Assembly (NCBI GenBank): GCA_018674175.1
Contig: JABHAT010000016.1
Coordinates: 65,463 to 129,462 of the forward strand
Direction: 5' to 3'
DNA length: 64,000 nt
Origin: Gammaproteobacteria bacterium
GTDB taxonomy: Bacteria; Pseudomonadota; Gammaproteobacteria; Poriferisulfidales; GCA-002705445
The translations under genes were made by a program, and so were the position numbers. The notes beneath the pieces are model-generated. The model was not told the DNA's origin, ran no database searches, and saw only the letters and a list, made by a program, of their open reading frames with translations. Of this stretch, positions 39,719-50,592 are shown one piece after another (the first letter of the stretch is position 1; every line of letters begins with the position of its first letter).

Positions 39719-41140
39719 TTACTCAATTTTAATTGCTAAATAAATAGAGTTACCTTGAGATCTTCTCACTAACAAGGAAGCAAAGTTTCCTTTCTTCATA
39801 TTTTTAATAATTTTATTGAACTGCTTAATGTTTTGAATATTTTTTCCTGAGATCTGATATATAATATCATTTTTTAGAAGTCCTGACTCATAAGCAGGAT
39901 TTCCAGAAACATCAGTAACTTTAATTCCAAAATTATTGCCGGCACTAAGACTTTTTCTTTCTTCTGCAGATAGATTTGCAACTGTCATACCAAGAATTTT
40001 CTTAGTTTCTGGAGTAGAATTACTTTTAATTACTTCTGCAGTTTTCTGCATTGGCAACTCTTGGACTTTAAATTTAATATTTTTCTTTTTTCCATTTCTA
40101 AGAATTTCAATTTTTACATTTTTACCTACTTTTGTATTACCAACAATTGGCGGTAATGATGAAGATGTAGTTATATCTTTTCCATCAAATTTTAAAATAA
40201 TATCTCCAACTTTTAAATCTGATTTTGAAGCTGGGCCATCAGGTATTATCTTTGATATTAATGCTCCTGTTGGCTTTTTCATGCCAAAAGATTTGGCTAA
40301 ATTATTTGTTACTTCTTGTATATAAACTCCAAGCCACCCTCGCGAAACTTTGCCAGATTTTTTTAGCTGTTCAATAACATTCTCAGCAACGTCCATTGGA
40401 ATAGCAAATGATAATCCCATGAAACCACCTGACCTACTAAATATTTGTGCATTAATACCTACAACTTCACCTTGAAGATTAAATAAAGGCCCGCCAGAAT
40501 TACCAGGATTTATTGCAACATCAGTTTGTATAAACGGTACATAATTATCGTTAGGTAAGCTTCTGCCAATAGCGCTAACTATTCCAGCAGTGACTGTACT
40601 TTCAAAACCAAACGGTGATCCTATTGCTAAAACCCATTGTCCAACTTTTAATTTTTTAGAATTACCTATCTTCACAGGTTTTAAATTTTTTACTTTTATT
40701 TTTAAAAGTGCAATATCACTTGATGCATCAGAACCAATTAGCTTTGCTTCCAATTCTCTTTTGTCATTTAACTTAACAATAATTTGTTCTGCGTCAGCAA
40801 TCACATGATGATTTGTAATAATATAGCCATCAGATGAATAAATAAATCCTGAGCCAAGTGACTGGGCTTTTCTTGGTGATTTCTTATCCGGGCTTTCAAA
40901 TCCTTTATCACCAAAGAATTTTTTTAAAAAATCATTTAACTCGTCATTTGGAATTTGTGGATGGGAGTTTGCTGATTTATTAACACTCTTTCTAACAGTA
41001 CTTATGTTAACAATACTTGCATTATTATCTTCAACTAATTTTGTGAAATCAGGTAAGCCAGAAACTTCTGCATACGCTGAATTTATAAATATAGTTAAAA
41101 ACAGTGCTGCTTGTACAAAACTCTTAATTTTATTCATCAT
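39719..41140 (-). CDS. Do-family periplasmic serine protease (DegP/DegQ/MucD)
   Basis: GSGFIYSSDGYIITNHHVI, SSDIALLKI, NPGNSGGPLFNLQGEVVGIN; two PDZ-like regions. Confidence 0.94.
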   Translation of the reverse strand: MMNKIKSFVQAALFLTIFINSAYAEVSGLPDFTKLVEDNNASIVNISTVRKSVNKSANSHPQIPNDELNDFLKKFFGDKGFESPDKKSPRKAQSLGSGFIYSSDGYIITNHHVIADAEQIIVKLNDKRELEAKLIGSDASSDIALLKIKVKNLKPVKIGNSKKLKVGQWVLAIGSPFGFESTVTAGIVSAIGRSLPNDNYVPFIQTDVAINPGNSGGPLFNLQGEVVGINAQIFSRSGGFMGLSFAIPMDVAENVIEQLKKSGKVSRGWLGVYIQEVTNNLAKSFGMKKPTGALISKIIPDGPASKSDLKVGDIILKFDGKDITTSSSLPPIVGNTKVGKNVKIEILRNGKKKNIKFKVQELPMQKTAEVIKSNSTPETKKILGMTVANLSAEERKSLSAGNNFGIKVTDVSGNPAYESGLLKNDIIYQISGKNIQNIKQFNKIIKNMKKGNFASLLVRRSQGNSIYLAIKIE

Positions 41141-41192
41141 ATTTGCCTTGGATCATATTTTATATTAGATTGTACTTATTCTAACACAAAGG

Positions 41193-42836
41193 TTGCAAAA
41201 AATTTTAAAACAAGTTGAAAATAAAAAGATTTTTGATGTGCTAATTATTGGAAGCGGTGCCGCAGGTAATAGTTTAGCATTACAATTACCAAAAACCATG
41301 TCAGTTGGTTTAATTTCAAAAACAGAGCTCCATGAGGGAAGCACTTATTATGCTCAGGGAGGAATTTCTGCTGTTCTTAGCAAAATAGATTCAATAAATC
41401 AGCATGTAGAGGACACAATGGAAGCTGGCGCCGGATTATGCAAAGAAGATATAGTTAAAGCGGTTGCAAAAGACTCTAAAGTAATTATTGAATGGTTATT
41501 AGAGCAAGGAGTTAAATTTACAAAAAATGAATCTGGCTCAAGTGATAAGCTCCATTTAACTAAAGAAGGCGGCCATACGTACCCAAGAATTGTTCATGCA
41601 GCGGATAAAACTGGTGAGGCAATCCAAGACAGTTTAATTAATAAAGTTAAAAAACAAAGTAATATTGAGTTATTTACTCATCATGTTGCTATTGATTTAA
41701 TAACAAAAGAAAATAAAGATTCCGCACAAAAAAAATGCGTAGGATCATATATTTTAAATAAAAAAAATAATCAAATTAATGTATTTAAAGCTAAGTTTGT
41801 GGTTTTAGCTACTGGTGGTGCCAATAAAGTTTATTTATATACCAGTAATCCAGATACTTCTTCAGGTGATGGTATAGCAATGGCGTATAGAGCTGGCTGC
41901 GATATTGCAAATATGGAGTTCATGCAGTTTCATCCAACTTGTCTTTTCCATCATAAAGCAAAATCATTTTTAATAAGCGAATCATTACGTGGAGAAGGTG
42001 GAAGATTACTCTTACCTAATGGTGATTCATTTATGCATAAGTATGATTCTCGAGGTGTATTAGCTCCAAGAGATATAGTAGCTAGAGCAATTGATAGTGA
42101 AATGAAAATTAATGGTTTTGATTACGTTTTGCTAGATATTTCACATAAAAAAAGTTCTTTTATAAAAAAAAGATTTCCAAACATATATAAAAAATGCCTT
42201 GAATTTAATATTGATATAACAAAAACACCAATGCCAGTTGTTCCTGCTACTCATTACACATGTGGGGGAATTAATATTGATATTAATGCAAGAACAAATA
42301 TTAAAAATCTTTATGCTATTGGAGAAGTCGCGCATTCTGGTCTTCATGGAGCAAATAGAATGGCTAGTAATTCTCTTTTAGAGTGTATTTTCTTTTCAAA
42401 AAAAGTTTTAGAAGATATAAAAAAATATGAAAATGAAAAGCATGAAGATATTAGAAATCTTTTAGAAAATAATAAAGATAAGAAAGTTAGTGAAGAAGTA
42501 ATAATAAAACATTCATGGAAAGAAATTAGAACCTTGATGTGGAATTATGTAGGAATAGTGAGAACTAACGAGAGATTATTAAAAGCTAAAATAAGAATAT
42601 CTATATTTAAAAGAGAGGTAGAAGAAAGCTTTGATAAAAATATTATATCAAGCGATCTTATTGAGCTGCGAAACTTAATTTATATTGCTGAGATTATTAT
42701 TACATCTGCTTTAGCTAGAAAAGAAAGTAGAGGTCTTCACTATAATTTAGATTATCCAAAAATAAATGATGAAGCCAAAGATACAATTATTAATATAGGT
42801 GTTAAAAACAATATTAAGTTATATCAAGAAAAATAG
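41193..42836 (+). CDS. nadB: L-aspartate oxidase (TTG start)
   Basis: FDVLIIGSGAAGNSLALQLP, GSTYYAQGGISAVL, FMQFHPTCLFH, SESLRGEGGRLLLPNG, HYTCGGI. Confidence 0.95.
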   Translation: MQKILKQVENKKIFDVLIIGSGAAGNSLALQLPKTMSVGLISKTELHEGSTYYAQGGISAVLSKIDSINQHVEDTMEAGAGLCKEDIVKAVAKDSKVIIEWLLEQGVKFTKNESGSSDKLHLTKEGGHTYPRIVHAADKTGEAIQDSLINKVKKQSNIELFTHHVAIDLITKENKDSAQKKCVGSYILNKKNNQINVFKAKFVVLATGGANKVYLYTSNPDTSSGDGIAMAYRAGCDIANMEFMQFHPTCLFHHKAKSFLISESLRGEGGRLLLPNGDSFMHKYDSRGVLAPRDIVARAIDSEMKINGFDYVLLDISHKKSSFIKKRFPNIYKKCLEFNIDITKTPMPVVPATHYTCGGINIDINARTNIKNLYAIGEVAHSGLHGANRMASNSLLECIFFSKKVLEDIKKYENEKHEDIRNLLENNKDKKVSEEVIIKHSWKEIRTLMWNYVGIVRTNERLLKAKIRISIFKREVEESFDKNIISSDLIELRNLIYIAEIIITSALARKESRGLHYNLDYPKINDEAKDTIINIGVKNNIKLYQEK

Positions 42837-43359
42837 TATCTTTATAATATTTTAATTCTTCGATAGAGTCTTTAATATCTTGCAAGGCAAGATGCTGAGG
42901 ATCTTTCCTAAATTTTACTGACGGATACCATCTTTTTGCAATTTCTTTTATAGTGCTTACGTCAAAATTTCTATAATGAAAGAAATTTTCTAAATCTGGC
43001 ATACATCTTGCTAAAAAACGTCTGTCCTGGCATATTCCGCTTCCGCACATAGGAGATTTATTATGATCTACATATTTTAACAAAAATTCTATTGTCATCT
43101 CTTGCGCATCAATGTATGTATATGTACTACTCTCAATTCTTTTAACAAGACCAGATTTATTATGTTGGTTTGTATTCCAATCATCCATACCTTCTATTGC
43201 TTCAGTTGGAGTATTGATGGCTATAACAGGACCTTCTTCAATAATATTTAAATCTTTATCAGTAACTATGGTAGCTATTTCAATTATTCTATCTTTAAAT
43301 GTATCTAATCCTGTCATTTCAAGATCAATCCAGATTAAATTTTGATGGTTTTTATTCAT
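42814..43359 (-). CDS. orn: oligoribonuclease
   Basis: NLIWIDLEMTGLDTFKDRIIEIATIVTDKDLNI; CGSGICQDRRFLARCMPDL; HLALQDIKDSIEELKYY. Confidence 0.95.
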   Translation of the reverse strand: MNKNHQNLIWIDLEMTGLDTFKDRIIEIATIVTDKDLNIIEEGPVIAINTPTEAIEGMDDWNTNQHNKSGLVKRIESSTYTYIDAQEMTIEFLLKYVDHNKSPMCGSGICQDRRFLARCMPDLENFFHYRNFDVSTIKEIAKRWYPSVKFRKDPQHLALQDIKDSIEELKYYKDTIFLDIT

Positions 43360-43402
43360 AAGTTGCTAACATAACACATCATTATTTTTATTTCTGTATA
43401 TA

Positions 43403-44002
43403 TTAATATATAGTTCTTTTATCAAATGCTTTAGACAAAGTATGCTGATCTAGGTACTCAAGTTCTCCACCTACTGGAACTCCTTGAGCTAGTCTTGTTA
43501 TCTTTATAGAATTTTTTATTGCTAGCTCACTAATTACGTGCGCAGTAACATCACTCTCTACTGTATAATTTAATGCAAGTATTATTTCCTTAATATTTCC
43601 AGAGGACATTATTTTATCTAAAGATTCTATACCAATCTCTTGTGGACCAATACCTTCTAATGGAGATAGCCTTCCTAATAGCACAAAATACCTTCCGTTA
43701 TAATTAGTGCTATTTTCCATATTAAAAACATCTGCAGGGCTTTCAACAACACATAACATTTCATCTGTTCTTCCAAGGTCAGAACATAGTTCACATAATT
43801 CATTTTGCGAAAGATTTCTACAAGCTTTACAATTTATAGTATTTGTAACAACTTCTTTTAAAACATCAGATAGATTCAACGCATCTTCCTTCGCACGTTG
43901 CAATAAATAATATGTCATTCTTTGTGCTGTTTTTTTTCCAACACCTGGGAGACAAGTGAATGCTTCTATGAGATCTTCAATTAATGTTTTCTTTTCATGC
44001 AT
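43403..44002 (-). CDS. recR: recombination protein RecR
   Basis: LIEAFTCLPGVGKKTAQRMTYYLL, C4 zinc finger, CVVESPADVFNMENS; start at MHEKKTL avoids overlap with ybaB. Confidence 0.93.
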   Translation of the reverse strand: MHEKKTLIEDLIEAFTCLPGVGKKTAQRMTYYLLQRAKEDALNLSDVLKEVVTNTINCKACRNLSQNELCELCSDLGRTDEMLCVVESPADVFNMENSTNYNGRYFVLLGRLSPLEGIGPQEIGIESLDKIMSSGNIKEIILALNYTVESDVTAHVISELAIKNSIKITRLAQGVPVGGELEYLDQHTLSKAFDKRTIY

Positions 44003-44006
44003 ATTA

Positions 44007-44339
44007 TTAAAATGGTAAATCAGTTGGTATGCCCTGCTTAGAAAGAACTGACATTTTTTCTGATGACATTTTTTCAACTTCTTTAGAAGATTTATTAATT
44101 GTATCCTTAACAAGTATCGCTAATTTTTTATTATCATAATTTTTTACATTTTCAGAAAATATAATTTTCTGAATAATATGATCACCATTTACAGTTATTG
44201 TTATATCTTCATTATCGTCCATAACAGTAATATTTGTCTTAGAAATTTCTTTCTTAAGTTTCTTCATGTCTTTCTTCATTTTCTGGGCTTTCTTCATTAA
44301 GCCCATCATGTCTCCCATACCTTGAAGCCCTTTAAGCAT
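44007..44339 (-). CDS. YbaB/EbfC nucleoid-associated protein
   Basis: MLKGLQGMGDMMGLMKKAQKMKKDMKKLKKEI; between dnaX and recR. Confidence 0.94.
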   Translation of the reverse strand: MLKGLQGMGDMMGLMKKAQKMKKDMKKLKKEISKTNITVMDDNEDITITVNGDHIIQKIIFSENVKNYDNKKLAILVKDTINKSSKEVEKMSSEKMSVLSKQGIPTDLPF

Positions 44340-44341
44340 AA

Positions 44342-45946
44342 CTAATCTCCTTTTGTTTGTTTATTAATTTTAATTGAATTATCAATACTAGTTGCATTGA
44401 ATTTTTCTTTAATAGTTTTTACAAAACTATCATTTTCCATTTTGTCACTAGCTTTAGACAGCTCAAAGTTATTTTCTTCCTCATTTTTTTTATGAAGTGT
44501 AGGCAACTTAGATTCAGATGCAGAAATATTAATAATTATTGTTTTTTTCAAAAAACCACATAGAGCTTCTTGTAGTTTTTCTATAGACCTTTCTGTTACA
44601 ACACCCAATAAATCTTTTGTAATAAAAAAATTTAAAGAGTTATTTTTTTGAGAATCAAAACTTATATTATTTGCTAAATTTTTGGTCATAGAGTCGATCT
44701 CTAACCTTTTTACAATTATAGCCCAGTTTTTTTCTATTGTTAAAGATTCGCTATTTATTTTTTTTTTTTTAGGGGTTACTTCTTCAGAAAATTTTTCTTT
44801 TTTAATAATATTTTCTTTTGTTGAGCTATTACCAGTACTTTTTAAAGATTGAAGTTTTTCAAAATTAAATGGTGTAAACATAAGTATTCTTATCATTGTC
44901 ATTTCAAAACCACTTTTAAAATCAGGAGCAAATTCTAAATCCTTGAGATTAGAAACCCCAATCTGATATAAAATCTGAATTTCTTCTTCGCTATACTTAT
45001 CAGAAAGAATTTTTATACTGTCTTCATACATGCTGTCATTAGATTTTTTTATAACTTTAAATATTGCTGTTTGATGAAATATTGAAATTATTTCTTGCAG
45101 CAAGTACTTAAAATCTACGGACTGATAATACATTTTATCAATGAATTGAATTAACTCATCAACTTTTTCTTTAGCGATATAATTTATTACTTTATTTATA
45201 TTTTCTACCGGCATTAAACATAATATTTTACAAATATTATCATAAGTTATTTTATTATCGCCATGTGAAATGCATTGTTCAGTAATACTTAATGCGTCTC
45301 TCATACTTCCGTCAGCAATCTTTGAAATATTTTTTATTGCGACTTCTTCAAAATTAATTTTTTCTTTTTGTAATATTTTTTCAAGCTGATTCTTGATTAC
45401 CTCTGAGGAGATCCTATTTAAACTAAAATGCAAGCATCTTGATAAAATTGTGCTTGGAATTTTTTGTGGATCAGTAGTAGCTAAAATAAATTTTACATGC
45501 TCTGGAGGCTCTTCTAAGGTCTTTAACAATGCATTAAAGCTGTGTGTAGATAACATATGCACTTCATCAATTAAGTATATTTTATATCTACCCTGAGTTG
45601 GCATATATTGTACGTTTTCTAAAAGCTCTCTCGTATCTTCAACCTTTGTTCTTGAGGCAGCATCTACTTCATACAAGTCTACAAATTGACCTGAATCAAT
45701 AGATTCGCAACTTGAGCAAACTCCACAGGGGTTGGACCCAATACCATTTGATTCACAGTTCAAACATTTAGATAATATTCTTGCTAAAGTAGTTTTTCCT
45801 ACACCTCTAGTTCCAGTAAATAAGTATGAGTGATGCAGTCTTTTATTGTCTAAACTATTAACTAATGCAGTGACTACAGGATCTTGCCCTATCAAGTCAG
45901 AGAATAGCTTTGGGCGCCATTTTGTTGCTAGTACAGTATTTTCCAT
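44342..45946 (-). CDS. dnaX: DNA polymerase III subunit gamma/tau
   Basis: LATKWRPKLFSDLIGQDPVVTALVNSL, HSYLFTGTRGVGKTTLARIL, CxxC zinc module, DEVHMLSTHSFNALLKTLEEPPEHVKFILATT. Confidence 0.96.
   Translation of the reverse strand: MENTVLATKWRPKLFSDLIGQDPVVTALVNSLDNKRLHHSYLFTGTRGVGKTTLARILSKCLNCESNGIGSNPCGVCSSCESIDSGQFVDLYEVDAASRTKVEDTRELLENVQYMPTQGRYKIYLIDEVHMLSTHSFNALLKTLEEPPEHVKFILATTDPQKIPSTILSRCLHFSLNRISSEVIKNQLEKILQKEKINFEEVAIKNISKIADGSMRDALSITEQCISHGDNKITYDNICKILCLMPVENINKVINYIAKEKVDELIQFIDKMYYQSVDFKYLLQEIISIFHQTAIFKVIKKSNDSMYEDSIKILSDKYSEEEIQILYQIGVSNLKDLEFAPDFKSGFEMTMIRILMFTPFNFEKLQSLKSTGNSSTKENIIKKEKFSEEVTPKKKKINSESLTIEKNWAIIVKRLEIDSMTKNLANNISFDSQKNNSLNFFITKDLLGVVTERSIEKLQEALCGFLKKTIIINISASESKLPTLHKKNEEENNFELSKASDKMENDSFVKTIKEKFNATSIDNSIKINKQTKGD
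44758..44770 (-). other. 13-A homopolymer in dnaX coding strand; candidate slippage/frameshift site
   Basis: Minus strand CCT AAA AAA AAA AAA ATA AAT AGC; 12 A gives AAAx4-TAA, 14 A gives AAAx4-AAT-AAA-TAG. Confidence 0.6.
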
Positions 45947-45987
45947 ATTGAAATTATGCTATCACAAATATGATTTTAATTAATAGA

Positions 45988-46908
45988 TTATTTAAATAAA
46001 AAAACAATTATTATCGGAACATATATTAATCCAAAAATTGTAGAAAAAAGTACTGCTGAAGAAACTTTATCAGGATGGACATTAAGAACTGTAGCAAATA
46101 TTACTGTGTTAGCAGCGATTGGAACTATGGACAACAATATAAACGCTCTGTAAACTTCAATACTATATATTTGGAATAAATAGTAATCTAGTAAAACTAA
46201 AACCAACATTAGTAGTGGTAAAATAATAAATTTCCCTACAAATGACAATGCAATGAACTTGTAGTCAAAAGAAAATTTATTAATCTTAGATATCCCAAAA
46301 CCTATAAGCATCATTCCTAAAACAACATAAGCTCCTTGCATACTAATAACAAAATTATCCATTAATCTTGAAAGATTAATCTCAAAATAAAGGAATGCAA
46401 CAGCAAACGCAAAAGCATACAAAGCAGGCAGTTTTTTTAATCTTCCTAAAGATTCTTGAACAGTATATCTGCCACGTGCAGTTAAATAATAGACTACAGT
46501 ATTCTCAAAAATAGTAACTCCTAGAGTACCTAAAATATAAATACCAAATATATTTTGATCAAAAAGAAGTAATGCTATCGGAATACCAAAGTAACCTGTA
46601 TTTCCCTCTGATGAAACAATAGCAAGAACATTTGCTCTTGCGTCACCATAAATAAATTTACCGTATTTATAAAATAGAAATGCAACTATAGAGCATAATA
46701 AAAAAGTAATTATAGGGAGTATAAAAGTGCTTAAAGATAAATTTGAGTGAGTAATAGCTTCAAATATTACAAATGGAGCAATTATATATATAATTAACCT
46801 TCCTATTCCTTTAGCATCAATATTCAAATATTTTCCAGCTACAAAACCTAAAATAGCAAAAATGTATAGAGGTATGATTTTTAAAAATATTGCTAAAAAA
46901 AGTTCCAT
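45988..46908 (-). CDS. AEC-family transporter (auxin efflux carrier-like)
   Basis: 10-TM pattern; FAILGFVAGKYLNIDAKGIGRLIIYIIAPFVIFEAIT; SSEGNTGYFGIPIALLLF. Confidence 0.87.
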   Translation of the reverse strand: MELFLAIFLKIIPLYIFAILGFVAGKYLNIDAKGIGRLIIYIIAPFVIFEAITHSNLSLSTFILPIITFLLCSIVAFLFYKYGKFIYGDARANVLAIVSSEGNTGYFGIPIALLLFDQNIFGIYILGTLGVTIFENTVVYYLTARGRYTVQESLGRLKKLPALYAFAFAVAFLYFEINLSRLMDNFVISMQGAYVVLGMMLIGFGISKINKFSFDYKFIALSFVGKFIILPLLMLVLVLLDYYLFQIYSIEVYRAFILLSIVPIAANTVIFATVLNVHPDKVSSAVLFSTIFGLIYVPIIIVFLFK

Positions 46909-46925
46909 TTTATCCTTATAATATT

Positions 46926-47390
46926 TTACTTATTTTTTTTAGATGGTGAGTTATAAAAATTTAAAAAAACTTCTGTTATTGCGTAAGGGGTTTTATAATT
47001 TTTAATAAACAACTCTTTTATATCTTTAGCTAATGGCTTAGGATCATCTACAACATTATCATGAACTATCATTCCTTTATTTGTTTCCATAAAAGAAAAT
47101 CCAGAGCAGTGATCTAAGCCTTCAATTTTTAAAATATAATTTCTTGCGCCTGCATATAAAATGTAAACTTTAAAATCCAATATTTTTGAATTTGACTCAA
47201 TCTGCTCGCCTTTTGTTCTTATACCACTTATTTTTAATTTCTTTAATTCTCGCTTTACCTCAAAACTACTCATGTCATGAGATGTTAAAATACAGACAAG
47301 AGCACTTATAAATGGAACAAGAAAATCTACAGATTGTTTTGCTAAACTCTCTCTGATGGAAGTTTGTAATTTTTTTTTATCTTCATCCAT
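46926..47390 (-). CDS. hypothetical protein
   Basis: 154-aa ORF between AEC transporter and tRNA-Ser; no family recognised. Confidence 0.6.
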   Translation of the reverse strand: MDEDKKKLQTSIRESLAKQSVDFLVPFISALVCILTSHDMSSFEVKRELKKLKISGIRTKGEQIESNSKILDFKVYILYAGARNYILKIEGLDHCSGFSFMETNKGMIVHDNVVDDPKPLAKDIKELFIKNYKTPYAITEVFLNFYNSPSKKNK

Positions 47391-47421
47391 ACTATTAATT
47401 ATAGATTATTTTCATTAATAT

Positions 47422-47511
47422 TGGCGGAGATGGCAGGATTCGAACCTGCGGTTGGTTTGACCCAACACTTCCTTTCCAAGGAAGCACGATAGACCACTCT
47501 GACACATCTCC
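47422..47511 (-). tRNA. tRNA-Ser (anticodon GGA)
   Basis: GGAGATGTGTCAGAGTGGTCTATCGTGCTTCCTTGGAAAGGAAG...AGGTTCGAATCCTGCCATCTCCGCCA; long variable arm; CCA encoded. Confidence 0.96.
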
Positions 47512-47572
47512 AAAGTGTTGATAATTTTAACATAAAATTATGATGGGAGCGTTATACGTAAAATACTAAGTT

Positions 47573-47902
47573 TTAAGTTTGCGAACTGCTAGGTGGAATT
47601 GTAAAGTTTCCAGCTGGAAATTGCTTTACGTTTCCTTCAGCTGGAGTTATTTTTGAAATGCCTTCTTTATCAACTTCATCTATTCGCACAATATTATGTG
47701 TTGGAACAAAAAATCTTTTAACGTTAGCAAATTCAGTTTTTAATTTTTCTTCACTTGGGTCAACTACAATACTAGCATTCTCACCAAATACTAAATCTTC
47801 AACAACTATAAAACCATACATGTCAGACTGATAAACCTCTTTAGCGTATATCTCATAAACAGAACTATGATTAAAGTATGTTATTTTATATATTTGACTC
47901 AT
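47573..47902 (-). CDS. DUF1820-family protein
   Basis: QIYKITYFNHSSVYEIYAKEVYQSDMYGFIVVEDLVFGENASIVVDPSEEKLKTEFANVKRFFVPTHNIVRIDEV. Confidence 0.88.
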   Translation of the reverse strand: MSQIYKITYFNHSSVYEIYAKEVYQSDMYGFIVVEDLVFGENASIVVDPSEEKLKTEFANVKRFFVPTHNIVRIDEVDKEGISKITPAEGNVKQFPAGNFTIPPSSSQT

Positions 47903-47924
47903 AATTATATTTACCTGTTTATAG

Positions 47925-49262
47925 TTATTTCATGCACCTGATAATAGCATCACCGAAACCACTGCAAGTCACAAGCACAGCCCCCGGCATCAATTCTTCT
48001 AATTCTTTTTTAATCTCTTGGCTGCTTGTGTGTTTATTTCTAACTAGTGTCTGCATTCCAGCTCTAACTCTCGCCAAGTCATATGTAACAGTTTTATTTG
48101 CAATAGCTTGGGCCACACCATTCAACACTAAATCTGCTGCTTTGTTCCAACCCATGTATCTCAACATCATTTCTGCGGACAAAATAATTGATCCAGGGTT
48201 AACTCTATTTTTACCGGTATACTTTGGTGCAGACCCATGTGTAGCTTCAAATACGGCAACACGATTTGAAATATTTGCTCCTGGTGCAATTCCTATTCCT
48301 CCGACTTGAGCTGCTAAAGCGTCAGAGATGTAGTCACCGTTAAGATTTAGAGTAGCAATGACATCATACTCCTCTGGTCTTAATAAAATTTGCTGCAAAA
48401 AATTGTCAGCTATAACATCCTTGATAATAATTTCTTCATTATTGTTGGGGTTAGTTATTTTGCACCACGGTCCTTCGCCAATTAATTCTCCACCAAATTC
48501 ATTAATAGCAAGATCATATCCCCAGTTTCTAAATGCGCCTTCTGTGAACTTCATAATATTACCTTTATGAACTAACGCTACAGAATGTCGGTTACTATCT
48601 ATTGAATACTGTATAGCTTTTCTAATTAATCTTTCCGACCCTTCTTTTGATACCGGCTTAATACCTATTCCGGAGCTGTCAGGAAATCTAATTCCCGTAA
48701 CCTTCATTTCTTTTAATAAAAAATCTAAAACTTTTTTTACATCATCAGAATTTGCTTCCCATTCTATACCCGCATATATGTCCTCAGTATTTTCTCTGAA
48801 AATTACCATATCTGTAGTATCGGATTGCTTTAAAGGAGTTGTGGTTCCTGGAAAATATCTAATTGGCCTAATGCAAGCAAATAGATCCATTTCTTGTCTG
48901 ATTGCAACATTAAGTGATCTAAAACCTTTCCCAACCGGTGTTGTTAAAGGTCCTTTAATTGAAACTACAAATTGCTCCATAGCTGCAAAGGTTTCTTTCG
49001 GTAAAAAATTATTATCACCATAATGTTCTATTGCTTTATCTCCAGCATAAATCTCCATCCAATGAATTTTTTTTTCGCCACCATATGCTTTTTCAACAGC
49101 ACTATCAACGACTTTTTTCATCACAGGAGTTATGTCATAACCAATACCATCCCCTTCTATGAAGGGGATGATTGGATTATTAGGGACAACTAATTTATCA
49201 TTTTCATCAAATGATATTTTTGCACCGTCCTTTGGAACAGTTACTTTCTCAAACATAATCAA
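47925..49262 (-). CDS. icd: NADP-dependent isocitrate dehydrogenase
   Basis: [64 protein letters not shown]. Confidence 0.96.
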   Translation of the reverse strand: MIMFEKVTVPKDGAKISFDENDKLVVPNNPIIPFIEGDGIGYDITPVMKKVVDSAVEKAYGGEKKIHWMEIYAGDKAIEHYGDNNFLPKETFAAMEQFVVSIKGPLTTPVGKGFRSLNVAIRQEMDLFACIRPIRYFPGTTTPLKQSDTTDMVIFRENTEDIYAGIEWEANSDDVKKVLDFLLKEMKVTGIRFPDSSGIGIKPVSKEGSERLIRKAIQYSIDSNRHSVALVHKGNIMKFTEGAFRNWGYDLAINEFGGELIGEGPWCKITNPNNNEEIIIKDVIADNFLQQILLRPEEYDVIATLNLNGDYISDALAAQVGGIGIAPGANISNRVAVFEATHGSAPKYTGKNRVNPGSIILSAEMMLRYMGWNKAADLVLNGVAQAIANKTVTYDLARVRAGMQTLVRNKHTSSQEIKKELEELMPGAVLVTCSGFGDAIIRCMK

Positions 49263-49287
49263 TACTTCCAGGTTATTTATTTAGCTT

Positions 49288-50592
49288 TTAAAACTGCTCT
49301 TCTTCTGTAGAGCCTGTTAAAGCAGTAACCGAAGACTTTCCACCTTGTATTACAGTTGTAACATCATCAAAATAACCGGCACCAACTTCTTGTTGATGAC
49401 TAACAAATGAATAACCTTTGTCAGCAGAAGCAAATTCTGGCTCCTGAACCTTTTCAACATAGTGCTTCATTCCTTCACCAGCTGCATATGAATGCGCTAA
49501 GTCAAACATGTTGTACCACATGTTATGAATACCAGCCAAAGTTATAAATTGATATTTATATCCCATTGCACTCAACTCATCTTGGAATTTAGCGATAGTT
49601 GCATCATCTAAATTTTTCTTCCAGTTGAATGAAGGAGAGCAATTGTAAGCTAATAATTGATCTGGGTACTCTGCTCTTATTGCCTCTGCAAAAGTTCTTG
49701 CAAATTCTAAGTCAGGAGTTCCAGTTTCACACCATATTAAATCTGCGTATGGAGCATAAGCTAGACCTCTTGCTATTGCTTGATCAATTCCGTTATTAGT
49801 TCTATAAAAACCTTCTGGAGTTCTTTCGCCCGTTAAAAATGGCTTATCATACTCATCAGCATCAGAAGTTATTAAATTAGCAGCTTCTGCATCTGTCCTT
49901 GCTAGTAGCAATGTTGGAACACCCATAACATCTGACGCCAATCTTGCAGCAATTAATTTTTGAATAGCTTCTTGTGTAGGCACTAAAACTTTTCCACCCA
50001 TATGACCACATTTTTTTGCAGCTGCTAATTGATCTTCAAAATGAACGCCAGCAGCTCCATTAACTATCATATTTTTCATTAATTCGAATGCATTTAGTAC
50101 ACCACCAAACCCGGCTTCTGCATCGGCTACAATTGGCGCAAAGTAATCAACATGGTCTTTATCACCAGGATTAATATCTTTTGCCCACTGAATCTCATCG
50201 GCTCTTTTAAAATTATTATTAATTCTTCTTACTACAGTTGGAACTGAATCATAAGCATATAATGATTGGTCTGGGTACATTGTTTCAGATGAGTTTGCAT
50301 CTGCAGCAACTTGCCAACCAGAAAGATAAATAGCCTCTATGCCAGCTTTAACTTGTTGCATAGCTTGGCCACCTGTTAAAGCACCAAGACAATTTACATA
50401 ACCTTTTTTTGCTGCTCCATTAACTAATGACCATAGTTTATCAGCACCTTTTTTTGCTAAACTGCATTCTGGAACAAATGAACCTCGAAGCCTTACTACA
50501 TCTTCTGCAGTATAACCTCTTTTTACATTTTTCCATCTAGGGTTAGTCTTCCAATCATTTTCTAATTGTTTAATCTGTTCTTTTCTATCCAT
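49288..50592 (-). CDS. aceA: isocitrate lyase
   Basis: [52 protein letters not shown] (KKCGH active site), [11 protein letters not shown]. Confidence 0.97.
   Translation of the reverse strand: MDRKEQIKQLENDWKTNPRWKNVKRGYTAEDVVRLRGSFVPECSLAKKGADKLWSLVNGAAKKGYVNCLGALTGGQAMQQVKAGIEAIYLSGWQVAADANSSETMYPDQSLYAYDSVPTVVRRINNNFKRADEIQWAKDINPGDKDHVDYFAPIVADAEAGFGGVLNAFELMKNMIVNGAAGVHFEDQLAAAKKCGHMGGKVLVPTQEAIQKLIAARLASDVMGVPTLLLARTDAEAANLITSDADEYDKPFLTGERTPEGFYRTNNGIDQAIARGLAYAPYADLIWCETGTPDLEFARTFAEAIRAEYPDQLLAYNCSPSFNWKKNLDDATIAKFQDELSAMGYKYQFITLAGIHNMWYNMFDLAHSYAAGEGMKHYVEKVQEPEFASADKGYSFVSHQQEVGAGYFDDVTTVIQGGKSSVTALTGSTEEEQF

Noticed and set aside
39936-40325. 129-aa plus-strand ORF
   Set aside because: Antisense to degP-like protease
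47932-48309. 125-aa plus-strand ORF
   Set aside because: Antisense to icd; no start signal
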